Assembly: GCF_003368295.1 (NCBI RefSeq)
Contig: NC_039256.1
Span: forward strand, 23,874,458-23,938,457
Direction of reading: 5' to 3'
Length of the DNA stretch: 64,000 nucleotides
From: Carassius auratus
Lineage: Eukaryota; Chordata; Actinopteri; Cypriniformes; Cyprinidae
Below are positions 40,101-50,700 of this stretch, piece after piece. Under the pieces are notes generated by a model. The model saw nothing but the letters and a program-made list of their open reading frames with translations, searched no databases and was not told where the DNA came from. Position 1 is the first letter of the stretch. Each line of letters begins with the position of its first letter. The position numbers and the translations under genes were made by a program.

Positions 40101-43100
40101 GAACAGGTGTGCCGACTGAGAGTCACCTCTCTCTGAAACAAAGGGGAAGGAGAAACAACAGGACAAAGAGAGAGATGACACAAAAAAACCTGAAAGACTA
40201 ATAGCAAGTGAAAAGGAAGCTGATGGGGAGGAATAGAGAGAGAGGAAAAGAGAGTGAGTTAAAAGATAGAGTGAGAGGGAAGTGTCACCAGAGGGGAAGC
40301 CTCTGGGGGCAGGATCAATGGTGGCAGAAGCTGTAATGAGGTTGGAGGGAGGCCAGATTTCAGGATTATTGCTCGTGTCCGCCAACAGATAGGCAGCCAG
40401 AACAATGGCACTGGGGTCACACAATCCAGAGGGGTGCCCACTGGAGGAAGAGGGGCATAGAGGCCCTATTCTTGACTTGGCACTCTCTGATACAGCCGTT
40501 TGTGCATGTAAGATACAGGCCAAATGCAGTGGGAACGAAAGATGGCAAAAGGGAGACAAAATGTGTGTCATTCTTCCTTTGACACACAGGCATTTCTCTC
40601 CAAAAGGGATTATGTTGATAGCATCACTTCCTGACAGCAAAGCCTTATTTTGACATTCTGTCACGAATGATTTCAAAACTCTTGTTAGAAAAAAAAAAAA
40701 AAAAACTGTATTTAGATATTGGCATTTCTATATGACGACGTTACTGAAATCTGTCACTTGCATTTGATTCTCAATGAATATACAAAATGTCAATCTCATG
40801 TTCTGAAAGGCAAAGTTTACACAAAAATGTATTTCTCCCACATACTTTGTACTATCCTGTTAACTTTTTTCCTTAAACTTTGCACAAAATTGGAATATCA
40901 AATAAAGCATTTGCGAATAAGCACAGTTTCCATCGTCGAGTCGAAAAAAAAAGTAACTTCCTGATAAACTGGCACTAAATAATCACTAAGAAAAGTAGGA
41001 GAAGCCACTGAATATAATAATTCTCAAATCTAATACAATTACTCGTGCTTCGACTGAGCAGATGAAACACAATAAATGCGTGTTGCTTTCAGGGGTGAAT
41101 GTCAGCTGTTTGGAAACAAGTTGTGGTAGACTGTTCTGGGAGGCAATTATACAGAAATACTTTGATGACAGATTTTCGTTGGGCACTCGGGCAATGACCA
41201 TAACAACATTTCAGATGCCATGCAACAAAATAGGTCCGCTGGTTAGTCAGGTTATGCCGTCCCATAGCGCAAAGTCACTTTTTTTGAATGCTCATGCAAG
41301 ATTTAAAATGCATTTCCATCTCCCATTATTTGAATGGACCCTTTTTCGGTTTTTGACAATTCAAAAACCAACTTTTTGCTATTTAAGGGATTTCTTTTCA
41401 AATCACTTGTTTCTGATGCAATACTTCAAAACACGCATAAAAAGAGGGTGATGGAAATATAGCTATAGACTTGCAATGAAAGCTGATTTTCAAGTAGTCT
41501 AGGCATGATTAACTCAAGCACAGAGTAATCAGAAAGCAAAGGTTTCTGTTCTCTTTTTTTAAAGGTGTGCTAACCACCATCAACCTCAACTGCTGTTAGA
41601 CGAAGCTTTTAGTCTCTAAAAATTATTTATAATAAGTTACAATTTCAATGTATCTTCCGTACTACTATAATACAACCGAGTATTGCAGCTTTGACTCCTG
41701 TTTGTGTGTGTCTGTGGAGAGGGGGGTTGACTTTCGAAGGAATACAGAGGCGTTGCTGTCAACACTAGTATTATTAAATGGACGCAGTGGCATTATGACA
41801 GACACAACAGAGAATGCCATTACCATACATGACCTGTTTGGCATTCTAATCACTCAATGCATAAAAAAAAAAAATGTATCCTGGCAGGCCAGGGAGCTGA
41901 CAGGGGGGTGAGGCAGCGTCTGTTGAAATGAATGACACAAGGCCAGGTCTTATCCTGCACATAAACACACCAACACGAGAGTGAAAGAGAGACAGAGGGG
42001 AAAATAGAAAATGCATGGCTTGATGTCAGAGGTTCAATGCAAGGCAGCATTTATGGAGTCTTCAAGGGGGATGGGCTGAAATCACTGCTTTGAGTCTCAG
42101 GGGCTCTTGTAACCAGCTCTGAAATTGGGCTACTAGATCACAAATTCAGCCAGAACACCTGCACTGAGGTTTTTTTTTTTTTTACCTGGTATGGAAGTAC
42201 AATGCCTATGATTACGGTTATCCAACATGCCAAACCTCCAAGATGACAGGCTTATTTATACCAAGTCTGATTTTTTTTTTTTTTTTGGTAATCTGTGCAG
42301 GGTTGTCTTGCCCTCGCAACCAAAAACACACTTCTTTTGTGACATTTCGCGACGCTCTCGCTCTGATCAGTGAAGTCTGTTGTGCTCTCAGTGCTCTGCT
42401 ATATGGGAGCGCGCGCTCTTCCGGCAAAAGTTCCCTCAGGACCCATATAAGGAAATTCCGCTCCATTTAACGTCACACAGAGCCATACTCGAAAAAACTT
42501 TCCGAAACTTGTGGCAAACCGGAAGGAGTATTTTTGGAACAAAAAAACGTACAACTTAATTTTTGAAACTTTGTCCATGTTTAGCATGGGAATCCAACTC
42601 TTTAACAGTGTAAAAAACTCAGTATGCATGAAATAGCATTTCACCCCCCCTTTAACACTAATACTGGACATAAACAAACACGTTAAATATAAAGTATTAA
42701 ACACAGGTAAATTGATATATTTGGAGTAAAGTTGAACTGAACTGAGTGATCAGTCATTCAGCGCTCGGGACCGCACGCCTCATGACGAGACCGACGCACC
42801 GCCACAGAAACAAGAAAGAGATGCATTCTAACATAAGTGTGGCATTAAACTCAGTTAGTGAGTGCTCGTTTACAATACTGCATATATATAGATCGTTCAG
42901 ATTACTTGTTAAAGTGCAATGAAATTCCTTATATCTGCAGACGATGTACGTCTGTTTGTGGATGGAGACTTTGTACTGGGCAAAATGTATTCGCATGCAT
43001 CACATTATAGTGCGGTGTGCATGAAAATAACAACAAGGTGGCAGAGCGAACTTATCATCCATAGTGGTTCTCACGTAGTCCTACGTCATCACCACATACT

Positions 43101-43392
43101 GAGTGTTTTAAGTTGAGTCATCAGTCTTTAAGAAACTACGTGAGGAACACTATGGATGATAAGTTCGCTCTGCCGCCTGGTTATTATTTTGTCTTTACTT
43201 TATTTGTTAGCCAAGAAAGAGCTCTCTCATGTATGAGAAGACTGCGTTGCCGTGTACCAGCCATTAAATGTGCGGGACACCAACTCCTTGTTTCCTCTCT
43301 CTTTCATTTCATGGAATTAATGACTTATCAGAGTCAAAGCGGTACAACTTCTTCAGCGACTACACGTTCTAATCCTCTTTTGCGCGCATGCA

Positions 43393-43424
<32 letters not shown>

Positions 43425-46400
43425 AACGCGGTGCTGAAGTGAAACAGCTTGGCAGTTTGATAGCCAAATTATAATATATAATAAATAAATAATAATAGTT
43501 ATTATTATTATTATTATTATCTGATACATTAATAGGAGTATGAGCCTAATATCGTCTTGATTATCGACTAATTTCATTCATCCTTGCTCAATTCAAGTTT
43601 TTTAATAGGCCTAATCAAAAAAAAAAAATTACTGACCCAAAACTTTTGAACTATTGTGTATTTTAACACATTCTAAGGAAAGTGAATTTGGTTGTAAAAT
43701 GTGGTTGTCACTACTTTAAGGAAGCCATTTAGGTAAACACCCAGAAAAGGAGTGACAGCTACATTGAGCTGTAGTGCGTACGTGGCTTTAGTCACATTGG
43801 ACCTGGTATGAAGCCTTTAATCTTCTGGTCTGCTGCAGTAATGGTCAAAGAATAGTGAGCAGCAATAGTGAACATGCTGAAGGCACCAGGTGAAACAGTC
43901 CTTACTGAACACTGTTGCTTATGGACACTTAACCAAAACCGTAAGAAAGGAACTAGTCACACGGCTCAAAAAGCCACTTGGTTTGAAGCAGAGGGTTAAA
44001 ATGCAGATACGTGGCTAATGCCTGATAATACCGGGGTGCCCCTGGCTTAAAGTAAATCGGAGTAGAGGACACCAAGACACTGAGTGCTGCTTAATTAGTT
44101 AAAAAGACTGTGATGTGTTTTTCCAAGAAACAGGCATGCTGTAATGGGTCTCGATGAGTGACATTTGGTCCAGCCATGTGCATTAGCTCCAAATCTGTCT
44201 TTATGTATTCTGCTCAATATGTGTGGATGAACAGGTTTAAAAAAAAAAGTCATCGGTATGAGTGGGTGCATGTGTGTGCATACTTAATGCATTAATAAAT
44301 CCATATGAAGGGTTCTTTTACCATCTGCATCATTCATCTAGGGTGGATTAATACTTCAGTACATGCTATATAATATGTATTCATGAAGCCACAACCTCCT
44401 CTTGAGAGGATTTAACTCCTCAATGAACAGAGAGCGTATAATATGACTATCAGAAATCAGAGTAACCGCTGATTGCGAGCATACACAGCTGAATTAACTA
44501 GGGTCAAAGCAGAAATGAAGATCCAGCTTCCACATCCATCCCAGTGAGAGCAAAACGACGAAATAATGATTAAGACCTAGAATCCCTCTCCTCGCTCACT
44601 CTGTTCCTTTGAAGCAGAGCTGAAACTAACTAGGACTGTCTGAGGGATGGGAGGAGGGGCAGAAAAATGAAGGATTAACAGGGTGCTCAGAAAAGAGAGA
44701 GAGAGGGAAAGACACTAGGATGGATTCATGAATGATGAAGCAGATTTCATGCACCATGTGTATCTGTTCATTAAAGAAAAAAAAAAAACCACAATAGACT
44801 GGATTCTGTGTGCACACATACAAGCACCTAATCCTAACTAACTCTTCCACTCTTAGCCATTATTTGCTATTATCATAATTTGAACACCCCAAATTAAGTA
44901 AATAATCACTACTTATAATACATTTCCAATAACAAATGATTTCAATTATCAAAGCTCTGCTTTGCATGTTCCTTTAATAAATATTTCAGCCAATTTGATT
45001 ATGCTCTTAGTTGCCAATATGTGGGTTTACCACATTTAAATCCATCCCACATAATTATCACAAAATCAGCACATGAAAATGTCAAATAAAATATTAAAAA
45101 TATATTTTTTTTATATATGTTTCAAGTTCAACACCTTTTGCTCATCCAATGACAATCAGTGTGGTCCAAATCAATAACAACAAATACTTCATTGTACAGA
45201 CATTATAAAATAAATATATTACTGTTGAAAAGTTTGGAATCAGTAAGTTATGTATTATTTTGTTTTTATACGTTTAGTACGCATTTTTCTTTTGAACTCT
45301 GTATTCATCAAAAGAATCCTGAAAAAAATGTGTCAGTTTAAACAAAAATATAAATAGATGTATTAAGCAAAATAACCATTTTGAACATTGATAACAACAA
45401 GACATGTTACGTGAGCACTAAATCAGGAAATCTGAATGATTTGGACTGGAGTAATGGCTGCTGAAAATTCAGCTATATATATATATATATAACTATAAAT
45501 AATATATAAATATATCAAAATATGAAACACTGAAAAAGTTTCAAATTGCAATAATATTTCATAATATTACAGTTTTTACTGTACATACCAAACAACGCAG
45601 ATGCACAAACATTTCGCAATATCGGTGATCAGCAGACAGACAGTCATTGAACTGAACCGATAGATGTTTGAAACAACATCAGAGTTTGTACTAGTTTTTT
45701 AAGTTTGTGACTCTCTGCCTGAGTTTTGTCGATAACCAGAGGCGACACAAAATTTGGCATAGGTGGCCGCCTCATAATTCTCTATGCAGGGAAAACCCTG
45801 AATAAGAAAGCACAGTACAGTAGGTGGTAATGGGTAACACACCTTGCAATTGGCAGTGTTCACAGACTTCAACTTCTCCATTACGTAACAGTTCATCAAA
45901 GCACCAACCCATCTGTGACTAACAAAAATGTAACACTACATCGTCGATAATGATTTGCAAGCCATTTAGCCATCACATTTGAGACGACAAACCAATAAAG
46001 TCAGTGATCACAGTGTGTGCCCATTTCAAATACGGTGACACAGATGACTTCCATTACTCTGAGTGTAAATTGTCAATACGCTGTGGCTATTTCAGGCCTC
46101 TCGAACGAACAATCACTAGAGGTACTGACAGATCTAACGCATCCATCTTCAAAAGTGTCAAGGTAAAAATAGCAAACCAGCAGCCTTGTGAAACACACTC
46201 TGTCTGCAGGGCACGAAAATGAGACTGTCTGACACCAACTCTACAGCCATTATGATGGGCACACAGCCTAAATAGGCAACATTCCAACAATCTTCATATG
46301 TTTGCATCATTATAAAAAGCAAAGTGTGTAATTTCTGCAGCTTGTCATTGCATCAATCTGGGATAAAATAATTATTTTTTTTTAATCTTTTTTTTTTGTT

Positions 46401-47730
46401 TTTTTTTAGAAAATATACGTATTTTTTATTCCAGTATTTTATACAAGTTTACTCTATATTTCTTTACACAGAATCATAATTCCAATTCATTTCCAATGAT
46501 TTACATGATCTGATGTGCATTAACTAATATTACACGATATCTCTGTTGCGCCATTTGGTTTACTACACACACACACTGAAGTGTGTGCAAAGCTTGCAGT
46601 GACTTCAACATCTTGTCTTCACTCTAAATGAAGAAATAAATTCATGAACAACATCTCCAGAACTGCTCTGAGTCACTTCATGAGTATTTTATAATTTAAA
46701 TTGAAGTAGAACTAACTAACACAGAAATATAAAAGCTATTTATGGCAACCTGTCAAAATAAAAGTCTGGTTTAACTTGAATACATTGCAGCAGAAATGTA
46801 TTACTTTTGTTCAGCAGAATGTACTACTACTACTAAAATTATTAAAACTTTCTTTTTTAATGAATGATCACACAACATTTCTTTCATGTTTTAATTTTAA
46901 TAGTAAATCCCCTTTGTTTGTCAAAAAAATTAAGTTTAATATTTCAATAGTTTAAAGATACATTAAATTAACATTTTATGCCTTAATTTGATGACCAGAT
47001 CCACAGCACAGACTTTCTGAGGAAAATAAAAACATTTCATAAGGCTTTTATAAGAATAAATTGGAATAAATGAAGTTTTTTAATGCATTCAAATAATTAG
47101 ACATGCTACAACACAGAATTTGGTAACAATAAAACACATGGTGAAAGAAAATAAAAGATTTCATAGGGCCCTAAACATGTAATGTTTGTATAGCTTTTAA
47201 TAAAATGATATGACATTGTATCATCAGTTTGTTCAGACATTGTTCATCTTCAGTTCTCTCTTCACAGCAGTTCAGTCAGTTTACTGTTTGAATTACTCCG
47301 GGATATTGGTTTGTTTTAACTCAGAGGGAGTGTCAGACTCAGTTCAATAATGGATCTATTGTGTTTGAGGAATAAATGCACTTTTCCTACCGTTACAATA
47401 CAATGGGGAATTTGTTTTTTACATAAATTGGAATTATCGGAATTTGTATTAAGAGTTTCTAAAGTTTTTACCAGTTTTTGTGTTGAAAATGACATGGCAA
47501 TGTTAGTTTTCAGTGTGTATTAACGATCTTTGAGCACATTTATGGTGGGATCTGAGTGGCTTTTTCCCCATTTGTGAACAAATTGTCACTTATAAAATGT
47601 GATGTGAATACAGATGACAAAACCCTGACCAAAACCATGAGTTTTGTATTATCATAGTTGGATGAAGTCAGTGTATAGTCAGTGGAGGTTGGTTAAAGGA
47701 CACATGAAATGTTATTGCATTTCCCTGCTG

Positions 47731-47761
<31 letters not shown>

Positions 47762-50700
47762 CGGACTGATTGCAGTTGGTCATCCAGCCCGGTCTTTGCT
47801 GGTCAGAAGGCTGGATTTAGAGGGGTTTTGACCACTTCCTTAGTTGGTCAGGCTGAGAGACCAGCTGGAACAACCAGCTAAAACCAGCTTGATCAAGATG
47901 GGAGGCCAGCTTAAAACAGCTTAGTTTAGGCTGGTTTTAGCAGTTTTTTTTCCCCAAAAGGATAGAATAATCATTATTATTAATCGTGATTAGAATTTTA
48001 ATCAAAATAATCATGATTATCAGTTTAACCATTATCGTGCAGCCCTACTACATGCTGATGCAACAGATGTATTTTACAGCATTATGGTTAATGATTAATC
48101 GATTAATTGATCATCAATTTAAACGACGATTGACCATGGAAATGATCGAAAATTGACATCCCTATTCCAAAGTTACATCTTTAAAAACACTAAAATGCAA
48201 AACTGTAGCAAATCTCAAAATTAATATCCATGTTTCACACACCATTCATGTTAATGTTGTGTCCACCAGAGTTTTTAGCAAGTTGAAAGTGCCAGGTTCT
48301 CTGCAAAAAACACATGAGCACTGTCTTTATCATGATACATTTTAAAAAACGCAGTGCTCCAATTTAGAACAACTGAAAAAACATGCCAGCCTTGGGGGAA
48401 AAAAAGCTTTGGTGGACAGACACGCAGCTTTAGTCCACTTGTAGCATTTTAAATGAATAATTTAAGTTTTAAAATTGGCCTTTTACCTGTGATAAAATTA
48501 AAAAAAAATTATAAGCCCATTAGTATCGGGGAAAGATTTTAAAATACATGTATACCTAGTTAAAACAGCATGACATAACTTTAGCTGAACTAATGGCCTG
48601 AGTGACAGCCAGGGCTATCTGTTTGTTCGCTCAGCTGAAGATCGGGTGATTGTTCTGGAAACAGCTCCAAGAAAGCGGTCATAGCTTTGCGAAAAGCATT
48701 TGGTGTTAATAGCTACATACTTCACCTTTTTAAAAAACCTACCTTGCATAGCTAGAAAAATAAAGGAGGAAAAAAAGTTACAGCTGCATTGCAGATACTG
48801 GCTGGGTTGTGGGCTGGACAATAAAAAAAGTTATCTGGAAAGGTCCAGCCAAATTTTTTACATTTTTTTTTCTTCCCTTAGGTACCCAGCAGGCCTGCGC
48901 ACTTCCATCGGTGTGGGCTTCACTCTGTGATCTTTGCCTCCAATCTGAGAACAGTGCCACCTCCGCTTACCAACCGTCACGCAGATAAGGCTGCTTTGGC
49001 AACCACCCCAGCCTGGCCTGGCTAGCGCTCTAACGTACCCAAAGCAAAGATACACATGGTGACTGAGGAGGAACTGAAGACGGAGTAGGTGGTAGGGTGA
49101 AGCTGGGAGATGTTAGACAGGGTACAAGTGGATAAGGTTGACACTCTGCCAAGGTCCCGCCCTACCCGCCACGGGCCAGCCTGATGCAATGCAGTGATTA
49201 CAAAAAGACAACACAATGTGCCGCACACCAAGGTCTGTGGAGAAAGTAAAACCGGTCCAAGCAGCAATAAATAATGCATTTCAAAACAGGTTTCTTGCCT
49301 TCACTTAAACTGGTACAGTGTAGGTCAGGGTCCTGATCGGACATGCAGGATTATTGATCGCTCAGTGCTGAGAAGTGCTTGCACTGACGAACAAGATACT
49401 TTTCAAACACGGTAAATGTAGCGGCAGGAGGCATGGCGATGTGCTCCAAAACCAAGGTTAAAACCAGTCAGATGCTTTTTCCAACTGAAAAACAGCAAGA
49501 TGAGAGCTGAGCTCTAGGTCGACAGAGCTGGTTAATGTCTTACTGACTGTATTTTCACAAGCGCTTGTGAAAAGAGTGCAATCGGCCCTTGCTAGAGCCT
49601 CTTAAATTATTAAAGTCAAATGTATTGCCTCTATTTCTTCTCCTTCAAACTATAGTGACTATGACGCATCGCAGGCTGCATTGGATGCACTCTTCCCAAC
49701 CTAACATTCCTCCAGTATCAACAAGTCAATGGCACAAGGAAGTAAAATTGTTCAAATATGCTGATATTTCAATCAGAAAGTGTCCGCCATACCCAAATAC
49801 TGCAGGTGAACCACATCGGAGCAAGCATCTTGCTGATGCCGATTCATATTCCGTTCACTTCAGTCTTTCCCTTTCGAAGTGCGAGACCAATATCCTGCCT
49901 CGAAAGACGGATTAAAAGACGAACCAATAGCATTCGAGCGCAAACTGTGAATGCACATTTCATTGGTTGGAGCTACTGAAAGAACACGCCCCTCAATGAA
50001 CCGTGTTAAGTATCTGAACGAGACTCATACAACGCTTTTTTTTATATAATGGATGTATTTCATATATAGGTAAATATAAATATAATTTGTTAAAATAGAG
50101 GGAAAATATAGATGTGTTTTATTGTCATTTGTAGATATGCATATACACTATTTCTGTAGTCAGATTTAGTAGTTTGTATGCTTGACATTTTACGCAAATG
50201 ACAATAAGAGTTGCTTGTGAACACTCGATCGAATCGGTTGAGGGAATGATTCAATGAGTTACCTTCATCTACTAATCCCACTGATCTAGAGATTATTATA
50301 CAGATCATTATACAAATCAGTTCATAAACTGCAGAAAAAGTCACAAGAGATTCAAAAGCATCGAATCACCGGAATTAATCTTTTAAGGACTCAAAAGACT
50401 CGAAACATTGGGAAGAATCAAAACTCAATCCACCACCTGTAGTTATTTAAAGTCATATGAGTTATTGACATTTATTTGTAAATTATGTTTATAAGATTAG
50501 GAGAGCAAGGAAAATTCTTGACATCAACAGAAAAATAATTGACATTGAAACAGCAGTGTTACAAAAGAGTCCTGGCCTACATCGTATGACAAAATAAAAC
50601 AGAAATAATAACATTAAGGAGGGGAATATGTCAATAAAAACGTAACGTTAAGTGAATAAATAATGAAAGCTGATGACGGTCCTGAAATTAACTAACGTAG

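Noticed and set aside
40053..40676. 207-codon minus-strand frame with many Ser and Leu
   Set aside because: Low-complexity, no family resemblance, no splice or start context; likely chance in purine-rich DNA.
48858..49279. Possible exon, with a GC-rich stretch and frames on both strands
   Set aside because: No conserved protein match, and atp8a1 exons 1 and 2 join directly in frame without it.
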